64,000 bases of DNA from Variovorax paradoxus. GTDB taxonomy: Bacteria > Pseudomonadota > Gammaproteobacteria > Burkholderiales > Burkholderiaceae_C. Positions 43,981 to 52,847 of this stretch are shown in pieces. Position 1 is the first letter of the stretch. Every line of letters starts with the position of its first letter. The DNA lies in assembly GCF_030811855.1 (NCBI RefSeq), contig NZ_JAUSRN010000002.1, forward strand, positions 434,001-498,000. Direction: 5' to 3'. Under the pieces are notes generated by a model, which searched no databases, had not been told where the DNA came from, and saw only the letters and a list, made by a program, of their open reading frames with translations. A program made the position numbers and the translations under genes.

Positions 43981-44337
43981 AAAACAAAGCGCCCAAGCTT
44001 TCGAATCGGCCGATTTCAAGCGCTTGATTCGTTAATTGAAACCAATAATTTCAGTAGCACTGAAGCCTCTGCTTCAACCGCGCTGCAATTTATAAAAATT
44101 CGCTCTCAAAAGAATTAGGAAGTTCTAATTTTTATTCTCATTGTCAGCCTCAAGTCTTCAATTCGCTCGTCGCGCGAAGGGTGCCGTTTGGGCGCAACGC
44201 CGCCCCCGTTGTTACCCATTTCTGCCTATTGATGTTGCTCACGAAGTGTTAACATTTGGACGCTCACGGGTAACAATGCCAATCGCAGCTCACGAGCCAC
44301 GGTAGCCTTTCAAGCTTCGTCCGAACGGGAAATATCC
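43981..44337 (+). other. AT-rich intergenic region before the exopolysaccharide operon
   Basis: A 357-base gap, notably AT-richer than flanking genes. The first 50 bases hold two small palindromes: AATCGGCCGATT (44004-44015) and CAAGCGCTTG (44017-44026). A weak hairpin AATTAG/CTAATT followed by TTTT (44113-44134) may end the sugar-acid operon. Three related GTTAAC/GTTACC elements lie at 44209-44276. No gene is supported. It presumably carries the promoter of the polysaccharide operon. Confidence 0.6.
44209..44276. repeat. Spaced inverted repeat upstream of the exopolysaccharide operon
   Basis: TTGTTACCC (44209-44217) and GGGTAACAA (44268-44276) are perfect 9-base inverted arms. Between them lies the palindrome TGTTAACA (44247-44254), which shares the GTTA core. 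Their place 62-130 bases before the first gene suggests binding sites for an EPS regulator. Confidence 0.55.
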
Positions 44338-44625
44338 ATGAAACACAGTCACCTGATCGCAGCCATGGCCGTCGCAGCTTTTGCGACCGCGCCTGCACTG
44401 GCCCAGCAACTGCCCACGCCGCCGGTCGACGCGGCTGCTGCCGTGCGCGCAGCAGGCGGCGGTAGCCTCACCGGACAACAGGTCGGGATCATTGCTGGCA
44501 GCGGAGTGTTGCTGGCGGCAGCCGCTGGCGGCGGCGGTGGCGGCGGTGGCGGCGGTTTCCTCCTTCCCGGCCCAGGGGGGACCGGAACCGGGACGGGCAC
44601 CACCGGCAGCACCGGCACCAGGTAA
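44338..44625 (+). CDS. yjbE: YjbE-like small secreted Gly-rich protein
   Basis: 95 residues: a Sec signal (MKHSHLIAAMAVAAFATA, cleavage near ALAQQ), a short mature N-terminus, a hydrophobic helix (GIIAGSGVLLAAAA) and a run of ten glycines, ending in Thr/Gly repeats. This is the composition of YjbE, first product of the YjbEFGH exopolysaccharide operon of enterobacteria. Downstream genes confirm the context. GGGAA lies eight bases before ATG. Its stop codon overlaps the next start (TAATG), and a strong terminator follows ~70 bases later. Confidence 0.8.
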   Translation: MKHSHLIAAMAVAAFATAPALAQQLPTPPVDAAAAVRAAGGGSLTGQQVGIIAGSGVLLAAAAGGGGGGGGGGFLLPGPGGTGTGTGTTGSTGTR

Positions 44626-45020
44626 TGAACGGAGCCCTCCGCAAGGGGGGGTTCCTAGCGAGAGTCCAACGCACCGCCGGCGCGGTGCGAAAGAAAGGAT
44701 GCTGCGTACTCGCATCATCCTTTTTTTTGGGCGGATGCTCTTCGGGCTGCACGGCAATACTTGCCACGGCTCGGCACCTCTACAAGGCCTCGCCCTCGGA
44801 CTCCCACACGACGTTTCGTCCGGAATTCAGCTATTTGGGCACCACTTTCGAGGGCCGGGGACGCCTTGTGGGAATAGCGGGCCTCGCGATCGACTGGCTT
44901 GGCGACAAGCTCGAGGTGGTTTATTCCAAGCAGTGCCTTTCCCGTGATCTGTGCTTGAGCTTTGAACGGTGGAATCCCTCCGTGCCGGCCAACGTTGCTT
45001 CGTCAAGCGCTGGTTCATGA
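44625..45020 (+). CDS. yjbF: Shortened YjbF/GfcB-like lipoprotein
   Basis: 131 residues from ATG 44625, or 111 from GTG 44685, which better fits a lipoprotein signal (VRKKGCCVLASSFFLGGC; lipobox LGGC). The later stretch FEGRGRLVGIAGLAIDWLGD corresponds to the GRLV-x-TxGL-x-xDLLG block of YjbF. The rest of the usual ~200-residue protein is missing at the C-terminus. Start (TAATG with yjbE) and stop (ATGA with yjbGH) are both coupled, so it is translated as part of the operon. An intrinsic terminator lies within its signal-peptide codons. The identification is moderate, and the protein may be a reduced form or a decaying gene. Confidence 0.6.
   Translation: MNGALRKGGFLARVQRTAGAVRKKGCCVLASSFFLGGCSSGCTAILATARHLYKASPSDSHTTFRPEFSYLGTTFEGRGRLVGIAGLAIDWLGDKLEVVYSKQCLSRDLCLSFERWNPSVPANVASSSAGS
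44694..44728 (+). terminator. Intrinsic terminator inside the yjbF signal-peptide coding region
   Basis: AAAGGATG pairs with CATCCTTT (8 bp), then one mismatch, then TGCG with CGCA around a TACT loop; eight T close it. It lies 68 bases after the yjbE stop codon, yet within the coding frame of the next gene. It would let yjbE be made in excess over the rest of the operon. Confidence 0.75.
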
Positions 45021-47980
45021 CCCTGCCCCCGCCCGGCCCGGTCACCCATCCACTTCACCTCACCCTGCTGGCCGCAGCGAGCGTGCTGATGATGTCCCCC
45101 ACCCATGCCACCACCAGCGCCCCTGCCGACGCCGCGCAAGTGCGCCCGGGCGAGCGGCTGAGCGATTGGCTGCTGCGCCAGCCCGAGCAAGCAGCCGGCC
45201 CGGGCCTCGCATGGCAGGTGCCGCAGGAAGTTTTGCCCCAGCAGTTCCTGAAGGACACGCTGATGGTTCACGTGGAAGCGGCCATTCGATCGGCCCCCTC
45301 ACCCGAGGAACGCGCGTCGCGCGAGCGGCTCCTTGCCATGCTGAACAGCCTGCCGGCCACGGGCCGCGTGGCTCTGGGCATCGTCGATGCGCGCTGGCTG
45401 CAGGCGAATCCGAAAGAAGACCCGGTGCTGAGCGAAGGCCAGCGGCTCGCCGTTCCGCCGGCTCCGCTGCGGTCGGTGACCGTGATGCAGCCGGACGGCA
45501 GCTTTTGCCAGGTGCCGCACGAAAGTGGACGCTCGGTGCTCGACTATCTCAGCGCCTGCGGACTCGGCGGCCAAGCCGACTGGGCCTGGATTGCGCAGCC
45601 CGATGGCCGCACTGCGCGCGCCGGCGTTGCGGGCTGGAACGCCGAACCGGCCGATGAACCCTCGCCCGGCGCGTGGATCTGGGCCCCGCCGAGCCGCATG
45701 GCCGACTTGGCTGGCCTATCGGAAGGCATGATCAAGTTCCTGGCGGTGCAAGGCCCGTCGCCGCAGGAAATCAAGGCGTCCCCGGCCGCCAACGCATCGG
45801 TGGCAGCCGCCCCCAGTGCGACTGCCACCGGCACCCTCCCCGACGCCGTGGCCTCGCAGCCCCGCCCGCTCGACATCAGCGGCAACGACTGGGGCGAAAT
45901 CGGCCTGCTGCAAACGCCATCGGCCCGCATGGGACTGGCCGGCGACGTGCGCACGTCGTTCACGTCGATCTGGCCCTACACGCGGCTGAACTTCATGTTC
46001 CAGCCGCTGGACTGGCTGGAAGCGGGCTTTCGCTACACGTCGATTTCTAACCGCGCGTATGAGGCCAGCACCACCGGCCAGTCGAACAAGGACAAGAGCA
46101 TCGACATCAAGGTGCGGCTGCTCAAGGAAACTGCCCGCGTGCCCGAGCTGGCGCTGGGCTTTCGCGACCTTGGCGGTACCGGCCTTTTCTCCGGCGAATA
46201 CCTGGTGGCCAGCAAGCGCTGGCACGACTTCGATTTCAGCCTTGGCATTGGCTGGGGCTACCTGGGCACCAGCGGCAACATCAGCAACCCATTCAAGCTG
46301 CTGGGCAGCCGCTTCGATACCCGCTCCCGATCAAGCACCAATGAAGCCAGATTCGGCTCCTACTTTCGTGGCCCGGCCGCCCTCTTTGGCGGTGTGCAGT
46401 GGCGCACGCCTTGGGACCCGCTCACGCTCAAGCTCGAGTACGACGGCAACGACTACCAAAGCGAGCCGCAGGCCAACAACCAGCGCCGGCGCACGCCCTT
46501 CAACATCGGCCTTTCTTACCGCGTGTCGCCCAAGGTCACGTTGTCCGCCGGCTTCGAGCGCGGCGACAAGTTCATGATTGGCCTCACGCTGGCAAGCAAC
46601 CTGGCGGCGTCGCAGTCGCCCAAACCGGCCGATCGGCCGGTGCCGGAATTCAGGCCACAGGCGGCCGAGCGCTCGCCCGGCTGGGCCGCCACCGCGGCAG
46701 AGATCGAAGCACTGACCGAGTGGACCGTGGAGCGCATTGCGCCCAAGGACGACGTGCTGCACGTGTGGGTGACCGACAGCAACACCGTCTACCGCACTGC
46801 CCGCGTAGAAAAAGCCATTGCGGTGCTCCACCACGATGCGCCGGACACCATCAAGAGCTTTGTCTTTCATTACTCGGAGCGCGGGCTCGCGGTGCATGCA
46901 CAGGCGATCGACCGGGCCGAGTGGGTGGCCGTGCGCATTCAGGCCCTGCCGCCGCATGCGGCGCGCGCCGTGTCCAAGCGCGACTACGAACCCGAACTGC
47001 CCCGGCCCGACAACAAGAGCAAGACCGCGGAAAGCAGCGTTGCCAGCCAGGCCGCCGCCACCGAGCCGCAGGCCCCTTGGGTGCGTCCCCGCGACAAGTT
47101 CACCTTTGGAATTGCGCCGAGCTATGGCCAGATCGTTGGCGGGCCGGACGCATTTCTTTTGTACCAGCTTGGCATCCAGGCCACGGCCGAATACCGCTTT
47201 ACCCCGCGCACATGGCTCAGCGGCGCGGTGAACTTGCGGCTGGCCGACAACTACGACAAGTTCACCTACACCGCGCCCAGTGACCTTCCGCGCGTGCGCA
47301 CCTACCAGCGCGAGTACGTCACGTCAAAGCGCTTCACCATTCCGTCGCTGCAGCTCACGCACGTGGGGCAGATGTCGAGCAACCACTACTACAGCATGTA
47401 TGGCGGCCTGCTCGAATCCATGTTCGCCGGCGTGGGCGCCGAGTGGCTGTATCGGCCGGCACGCTCGCCCGTGGCCTTTGGCGTGGACATCAACCGCGTG
47501 CGCCAGCGCGACTTCAACCAGGACTTTGGCCTGCGCGACTACAAGGTGACGACCGGCCACGCCACTCTGTATTGGGACACCGGCTGGAACGGCGTCATGG
47601 CAAAGATCAGCGCCGGTCAGTATCTTGCGGGCGACCGCGGCGTGACCCTTGAAGTGATTCGCCGCTTTGACAACGGCTTTGTGCTTGGCGCCTATGCAAC
47701 CAAGACCAACGTTTCTGCCGCGCGCTTTGGCGAAGGCGATTTCGACAAGGGCATTTATCTTTCGATTCCGCTCGACGCGTTGCTGCCGCGGTCGACCAAG
47801 TTTGCGCTGAGCTTTGGATGGTCACCGCTCACGCGCGATGGCGGCGCCCGCCTGGGCCGCAGCAACACCCTTTACGAACTTACCTCCGTGCGCGACAAAG
47901 GCGCCTTCAACTTTGCGGCCCCTGAAGATAAAAAGCCTCGTGCCGGAGACAACATCTTGAACTTCGATCGCAGCCCATGA
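45017..47980 (+). CDS. yjbH: Fused YjbG-YjbH-type outer-membrane exopolysaccharide protein
   Basis: 987 residues after ATG 45017 (overlapping the yjbF stop as ATGA). A Sec signal is followed by ~230 residues with the GfcC/YjbG capsule-protein pattern (VRPGERLSDWLLRQPEQAAG; RLAVPPAPLRSVTVMQPDG). From residue ~295 it is a YjbH (DUF940) beta-barrel (EIGLLQTPSARMGLAGDVRT; LALGFRDLGGTGLFSGEYLV; FNIGLSYRVSPKVTLSAGFE) ending in a strand-rich C-terminus. In E. coli these are two separate genes. It may form an export or secretion channel; no Wza is present in the window. Confidence 0.85.
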   Translation: MTLPPPGPVTHPLHLTLLAAASVLMMSPTHATTSAPADAAQVRPGERLSDWLLRQPEQAAGPGLAWQVPQEVLPQQFLKDTLMVHVEAAIRSAPSPEERASRERLLAMLNSLPATGRVALGIVDARWLQANPKEDPVLSEGQRLAVPPAPLRSVTVMQPDGSFCQVPHESGRSVLDYLSACGLGGQADWAWIAQPDGRTARAGVAGWNAEPADEPSPGAWIWAPPSRMADLAGLSEGMIKFLAVQGPSPQEIKASPAANASVAAAPSATATGTLPDAVASQPRPLDISGNDWGEIGLLQTPSARMGLAGDVRTSFTSIWPYTRLNFMFQPLDWLEAGFRYTSISNRAYEASTTGQSNKDKSIDIKVRLLKETARVPELALGFRDLGGTGLFSGEYLVASKRWHDFDFSLGIGWGYLGTSGNISNPFKLLGSRFDTRSRSSTNEARFGSYFRGPAALFGGVQWRTPWDPLTLKLEYDGNDYQSEPQANNQRRRTPFNIGLSYRVSPKVTLSAGFERGDKFMIGLTLASNLAASQSPKPADRPVPEFRPQAAERSPGWAATAAEIEALTEWTVERIAPKDDVLHVWVTDSNTVYRTARVEKAIAVLHHDAPDTIKSFVFHYSERGLAVHAQAIDRAEWVAVRIQALPPHAARAVSKRDYEPELPRPDNKSKTAESSVASQAAATEPQAPWVRPRDKFTFGIAPSYGQIVGGPDAFLLYQLGIQATAEYRFTPRTWLSGAVNLRLADNYDKFTYTAPSDLPRVRTYQREYVTSKRFTIPSLQLTHVGQMSSNHYYSMYGGLLESMFAGVGAEWLYRPARSPVAFGVDINRVRQRDFNQDFGLRDYKVTTGHATLYWDTGWNGVMAKISAGQYLAGDRGVTLEVIRRFDNGFVLGAYATKTNVSAARFGEGDFDKGIYLSIPLDALLPRSTKFALSFGWSPLTRDGGARLGRSNTLYELTSVRDKGAFNFAAPEDKKPRAGDNILNFDRSP

Positions 47981-48411
47981 ATACCGTTCTAGTCGTTTGC
48001 ATCGGCAACATCTGCCGAAGCCCGATGGCGGAAGCCTTGCTCGCCAAGAGCCTGCCGCAGATGACCGTGTCTTCGGCCGGCACGGGCGCGTTGATCGGTC
48101 ACCCTGCGGACCCTATTGCCCAGGCGTTGATGGCCGAGCGAGGGCTCGACCTTGGCTACCACCGCGCGCGCCAGGTCACCCAAGCTATGTGCGTTGAGGC
48201 CGACCTGATCCTCACCATGGACGAAGGTCAGCGCCGCCACATCGAAAACAACTATCCGCTGACGCGCGGCAGGGTCTTTCGCCTTGCCGAAACCGCCAAG
48301 CTGAATATTCCCGATCCCTACCGTATGGGACAGGAAGCCTTCGAGCACGCGCTCCAACTCATCGACGCTGGCGTCAAGACCTGGGCCGAACGCATTCGGC
48401 AATTCAAATGA
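47977..48411 (+). CDS. wzb: Low-molecular-weight protein-tyrosine phosphatase (Wzb-like)
   Basis: 144 residues with the P-loop CIGNICRSP (Cys8 nucleophile, Arg14) and the general-acid Asp in DPYR (113-116). Wzb/Etp-type enzymes dephosphorylate the tyrosine cluster of the partner Wzc kinase and so keep polymerisation cycling. It overlaps both neighbours by ATGA, in the order expected for wzb-wzc. Confidence 0.94.
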   Translation: MNTVLVVCIGNICRSPMAEALLAKSLPQMTVSSAGTGALIGHPADPIAQALMAERGLDLGYHRARQVTQAMCVEADLILTMDEGQRRHIENNYPLTRGRVFRLAETAKLNIPDPYRMGQEAFEHALQLIDAGVKTWAERIRQFK

Positions 48412-50672
48412 ACACTACTGCTGTCACCACTTCCAGCGGCGCGCGCACTGGTCAGCCTGCTGCAATTTCAACTGCAGCGGCGGACGATGACGAGATCAAC
48501 ATCTCGGAGTGGATCGACATCCTGATCGATCGCAAGTGGCTCGTGGCCGCCGTCACCGCGCTGGCGCTGGTGCTCGGCGTGGCCTACGCGGTGATGGCCA
48601 CCCCCATCTACCAGTCCAACTTGTTAGTGCAGGTCGAGGACGCTGCACCCGATGCCAAGGGTTTCCTCGGCGAAGCTTCCAGCCTCTTCGAAGTGAAGAC
48701 CCCCGCCACCGGCGAAATTCAGGTCATCCGATCGCGAATGGTGCTAGGTGCGGCAGTGGACCAAACGCGCGCTTACGTCGACGCCAGGCCGCGCTACCTG
48801 CCGGTGCTCGGCACTTGGCTGGCACGGAGGGCCAGTGGCCTTTCAGAGCCCGGCTTCCTTGGAATCGGCGGCTACGTCAACGGCAAGGAAAGCATCAGGG
48901 TCGTACGCTTCGACGTGCCGGCGGAGCTTGAAGACGAAGCGTCGTTCTTGCTCACCGCCCAAGGCGAAGGCAAATACACACTGAAAAATGCGGCGCTGGA
49001 CCGGCCGCTGACCGGCATAGTCGGCCAGCCGCTGCACCATGCGCTAGAAGACGGCGCCATCGACCTACTGATCGACAAGCTCGAAGGAAAGCCCGGAGCG
49101 GAATTCATTGTATCGCGTGCCTCGCAACTGCGCACCGTCGAAAATCTGCAAAAGCGGCTGCAACTCAGTGAACAGGGCAAGCAATCCAACGTGATCAGCG
49201 TCGTACTGGAAGACAGCGACCGCGACCGGCTCTCCCGCATTCTCAATGCTATCGGCGAACAATATGTGCAGCAGAACGTCGAGCGGAAGGCGGCCGAAGC
49301 GCAGAAAACGCTGATCTTCCTGGACGAGCAGTTGCCTGAATTTAGGCGCCAGCTCGAAGCCTCAGAAGACGCCTACACACGCTTTCGCAACAAGAACGGC
49401 ACGGTGGCCTTCGACGAAGAAGCCAAGGGCGTGCTGGCCCAGACCATCGAGCTGCAGACCAAGTTGCTCGAAGCTCAGCAGAAGCGCCGCGAACTGGCCG
49501 CGCACTTTACCGATGCCAACTTGCGCGTAAGGACCATTGATGGCCAGATTGCCGCCATCGAAAAGGAGATCGGTGGTCTGAACGCGCGCGTGAGCCGCAT
49601 GCCCACGCTGCAGCAAGATGCACTGCGCCTAGAGCGCGACGTGCGGGTCAATAGCGGTCTTTACCAGTCGCTGCAGAACAACGCGCTGCAGCTGCGCTTG
49701 GTGAAGGAAGGCAAGACGGGCAATGTACGCCTGCTCGACAAGGCCGCGAAGCCCAAGCAGCCGATCAAGCCGCAGAAGTCGCTGATCGTGGCGCTGGCGT
49801 TGGCGTTGGGCCTTCTGGCCGGCACGGCATTGGCTATCGTACGCAGCTGGCTCTTCAGGGGCGTTCAGGATCCGCAGGAGATCGAGTCCCACACCGGCCT
49901 TCCGGTCTATTCGGTCGTGCCTTTCACAGCCGAACAGACGGCGCTAGACCAAAGTATTGCCGCTGGTGTCAAGGGCATCAAGCTGCTGGCTGTGACTCAC
50001 CCTGACAGCCCATCCATTGAGGCATTGCGCAGTCTGCGAATCGCGCTGCAATTTGCCACTCTCGAAGCCGGCAACAACCGGGTGCTCATTACCGGCGCAA
50101 CGCCGGGCATTGGCAAGAGCTTTGTTTCAGGCAACTTTGCCGCCATCATGGCCCACGCTGGCAAGCGGGTGCTACTGATCGATGCGGACATGCGAAAGGG
50201 CCACTTGAACAAGCAATTCGGCCTGCCGCGCGAGAACGGCCTCTCGGAACTGCTGGCCGGCGAGCTTTCGGCACAGCAGGCGATCCGCTCGCAGGTGCTG
50301 CCCAACCTTGACATTCTGACCACAGGCAAGCTGCCGACCAATCCGGCTGATATGCTGATGTCGGAAAGCTTTGTGCGCCTGCTTGACATGATGTCCGCGC
50401 AATACGAACTGGTCGTCATCGACACGCCGCCGGTGCTGGTTGCCGCCGACACGGCCGCCGTAGCACCGTACATGGGCGCGGTGCTGCTAGTGGCTCGCGC
50501 GGATCAGACCCAGCTTGGCGAACTCAACGAAAGCGCCAAACGCCTCGCACACGGCGGTAAGGCAGTAAGCGGCGTGATCTTCAATGGCATCGACCTGACG
50601 CGGCGCCACTACGGCAGCCAAGGGTACCGCTACGGCGGCTACCGGTACACGGCGTACAAGTACAACGACTAG
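48408..50672 (+). CDS. wzc: Wzc-type polysaccharide co-polymerase and tyrosine autokinase
   Basis: 754 residues. An N-terminal Wzz domain has a first membrane helix (WLVAAVTALALVLGVAYAVM, ~45-65). A long periplasmic coiled coil follows, then a second membrane helix (SLIVALALALGLLAGTALAI, ~470). The cytoplasmic BY-kinase has Walker A GATPGIGKS (~562), Walker A' LLIDADMRKG (~590) and Walker B LVVIDTPP (~668). The C-terminus is a tyrosine cluster (YGSQGYRYGGYRYTAYKYND, seven Tyr). It controls chain length and polymerisation of the exopolysaccharide. It is translationally coupled to wzb. Confidence 0.94.
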   Translation: MNTTAVTTSSGARTGQPAAISTAAADDDEINISEWIDILIDRKWLVAAVTALALVLGVAYAVMATPIYQSNLLVQVEDAAPDAKGFLGEASSLFEVKTPATGEIQVIRSRMVLGAAVDQTRAYVDARPRYLPVLGTWLARRASGLSEPGFLGIGGYVNGKESIRVVRFDVPAELEDEASFLLTAQGEGKYTLKNAALDRPLTGIVGQPLHHALEDGAIDLLIDKLEGKPGAEFIVSRASQLRTVENLQKRLQLSEQGKQSNVISVVLEDSDRDRLSRILNAIGEQYVQQNVERKAAEAQKTLIFLDEQLPEFRRQLEASEDAYTRFRNKNGTVAFDEEAKGVLAQTIELQTKLLEAQQKRRELAAHFTDANLRVRTIDGQIAAIEKEIGGLNARVSRMPTLQQDALRLERDVRVNSGLYQSLQNNALQLRLVKEGKTGNVRLLDKAAKPKQPIKPQKSLIVALALALGLLAGTALAIVRSWLFRGVQDPQEIESHTGLPVYSVVPFTAEQTALDQSIAAGVKGIKLLAVTHPDSPSIEALRSLRIALQFATLEAGNNRVLITGATPGIGKSFVSGNFAAIMAHAGKRVLLIDADMRKGHLNKQFGLPRENGLSELLAGELSAQQAIRSQVLPNLDILTTGKLPTNPADMLMSESFVRLLDMMSAQYELVVIDTPPVLVAADTAAVAPYMGAVLLVARADQTQLGELNESAKRLAHGGKAVSGVIFNGIDLTRRHYGSQGYRYGGYRYTAYKYND

Positions 50673-50778
50673 ACCCGAAAGCGGGTGTCCCCCAATGCTG
50701 TGGTTTTGGGTCGAAGGAGGTTCGGCTTAGATCCCGAATTTTCGGTAGTCCGAAGACACTCCTCCAGCACCGCCAGTG

Positions 50779-52605
50779 TTAGGGCAATGAACGTGACGAC
50801 CTGATATCGAGTACCCGCTCGAAAACCGGTCTGAGGCGCTCGCTCCCCGTCAACGTCAGGTGGTTCGAATCGAAATAGAGGGGCTTCCCATTTCGGTCCA
50901 TCAGTGTGCATTTTGGCTCGCAGAATGCATCCGCCACTTCGAATGCCTTGACACTTGGTGTCGTTTCAAGCGCGCTTTGCAACTCAACGTTCTGTGCCTG
51001 CACATCTTCGATGCCAAGAACTGGCAACGGCTCGCCCTGCATGTTCCGCAGAATTAGCGACGGCACCAAATCTGGCCACACTGGCACAGGCTTGATCAAC
51101 ACTACTGCAATTCCATCTTTACGTGCGAACTCCGCTACTCTTCTCAGAGCGTCGGTCCCCAGGGTGCGGGATGCGTAGTGCAATACGATCGTGTCAGCGC
51201 CACCAGACTTTGCCTCTTTGACAACGCTGGCCGGCGAAAGGCCCCCCGCCATTAACGGCGAGTTGTCGGCCACGAACGAGACTCCCACGCCGCCGCTGGC
51301 CGCCACACCAGCAAACACTGTTTTTATCGCATCGGCATGGCTGTTGCCCACCAGCAAAACGCGTCGATGAAGCGCGGGCACGCCGCGAGTCAAGTCGCAG
51401 GAGATGGCTTTGGGATCCACGATCCGCATCAGCTTCCCACATCGATAGGGAGAGCGATCAGACCAAGCTTGGTACACCGACATCTCATTCGCTGGATAGA
51501 TCGCTCGCTGGAGAAATCCTCCCATGGGAATGAGCGTAAGCGAGGCTGTGGCCGCGGCGAAGCACCACCCCAGAAGATTCACCTTCAAACGGAATGGACG
51601 CTCCACCAGCGCATAGAGCAGCGTTGAAACCACTACAACCAAGGCGAGCATTGCAACTGTCTGCCAGTTGTTTTCCGCCTTGATCACGGTCCCGTTAAAC
51701 GGCTTGTACAGAAAGAGGACGATCACCGGAAAGTGTGCCAGGTAGATCGAATAAGAGTAGCCCCCAAGACGCTCAAGCAGAGTTGCCAGCGGGTTTGCCT
51801 CAATGCGGGCAGGGAGGCCGAAGGTCAATGCGGTCGCGGTCGCGAGACTGATCAGAACGGACACCACCCCTGGATGACCGCGCAGGAAACCCAGCGCCTC
51901 GCCGTTGACGCGGAAGAATGGAATGCTGACGATGGCTAGCATCGCGGCGGCACCCAGCCAAGTCCAGGCCCGCCCTTTGTGCGCTCTCATGTTCGAAAGA
52001 TACTTCGCGACGCCATAGCCAGCGAGGAACTCCCAGAGGCGCAGTGGCATCCAGAAAAATGATGTCTTCGGAGAGAGCCCAACGATCACAAAGCACAGTA
52101 CAGCCGAAGCAACGGCGACAAGAAAATAGCTCGCCTTTAACTTCTTAAAGAACCAGTAGAGCATCGGAACCAGTAGATAGAACTGGATCTCAACGCCGAG
52201 CGACCATAGATGCAGAAGCGGCCTAAAGGCACTCTTGTCGAAGTAGGAGTTTTCGTACCACAACCCGATATTCGATGCGAAGAAGGTGGCAAAGACGGTC
52301 TGGTCTGAAACCTGCGAGTACTCGTTCGGCGTGGTCATGATTGCGGCGAGCATCAACGTCGCAAGTACAACCGCAAAGTAAGCCGGCAACAGGCGTTTGG
52401 CCCGCTTAGCGAAAAAATCCGCCTTCTTCGTCGGGTCGTACATGACGGCCATCAGGTATCCGCTGATTACGAAGAACACATCCACACCAAGAAATCCGCT
52501 GGCGAATCCGGGAAACCCAAGGTGGAAGCAAACGACGAGGAGCACCGCTATCCCTCGCAAAATCTGAATGTCTTTTCTGTAGTTCACATTTCTCTCATTG
52601 CGCAT
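50779..52605 (-). CDS. Acyltransferase-3/SGNH O-acetyltransferase (OafA-like)
   Basis: 608 residues: an N-terminal acyltransferase-3 membrane domain of ~10 helices (DIQILRGIAVLLVVCFHLGF; FFVISGYLMAVMYD; HLWSLGVEIQFYLLVPML) and a C-terminal SGNH esterase-like domain. The latter has nucleophile Ser in VLLVGNSHADAI and a catalytic Asp-His pair in FDSNHLTLTG. Such proteins transfer acetyl groups across the membrane to surface glycans. It faces the O-antigen ligase gene, divergent with a 242-base gap, and its base composition is less GC-rich than the flanks. Confidence 0.92.
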   Translation of the reverse strand: MRNERNVNYRKDIQILRGIAVLLVVCFHLGFPGFASGFLGVDVFFVISGYLMAVMYDPTKKADFFAKRAKRLLPAYFAVVLATLMLAAIMTTPNEYSQVSDQTVFATFFASNIGLWYENSYFDKSAFRPLLHLWSLGVEIQFYLLVPMLYWFFKKLKASYFLVAVASAVLCFVIVGLSPKTSFFWMPLRLWEFLAGYGVAKYLSNMRAHKGRAWTWLGAAAMLAIVSIPFFRVNGEALGFLRGHPGVVSVLISLATATALTFGLPARIEANPLATLLERLGGYSYSIYLAHFPVIVLFLYKPFNGTVIKAENNWQTVAMLALVVVVSTLLYALVERPFRLKVNLLGWCFAAATASLTLIPMGGFLQRAIYPANEMSVYQAWSDRSPYRCGKLMRIVDPKAISCDLTRGVPALHRRVLLVGNSHADAIKTVFAGVAASGGVGVSFVADNSPLMAGGLSPASVVKEAKSGGADTIVLHYASRTLGTDALRRVAEFARKDGIAVVLIKPVPVWPDLVPSLILRNMQGEPLPVLGIEDVQAQNVELQSALETTPSVKAFEVADAFCEPKCTLMDRNGKPLYFDSNHLTLTGSERLRPVFERVLDIRSSRSLP

Positions 52606-52847
52606 TGCGACCGATCTGACGGGTCACGGTGGCGACGAGTCTCCCACAAGCCAGCCAGCATCGAAGCGCTGGCTCGAGCTTTGATGCGGAATCACAGTGG
52701 TGCAGAAAGCTTGCGCGAGTTCGGAGAAGTCCCTCTTAGCGCAGAAGTGCTCGGCGCCTTTGATGCGATACAACTAGCAGTCGACGACCGTGGGCGTCAG
52801 CGAGCCCCCGCTCACCCTACAATTCGTGCGATCAACAGGCCGAAATA

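Noticed and set aside
44457..44470. GGCGGTAGCCTC resembles the ops (GGCGGTAGCGTG) RfaH element.
   Set aside because: It lies inside the yjbE coding sequence, differs in the conserved 3' part and reads as Gly-Gly-Ser-Leu codons; RfaH-type control is not supported.
52606..52847. A rightward frame in the acyltransferase-ligase gap ending just before 52848.
   Set aside because: No ribosome site or recognisable domain; most of it overlaps the opposite-strand acyltransferase start region and it ends where the ligase begins by chance.
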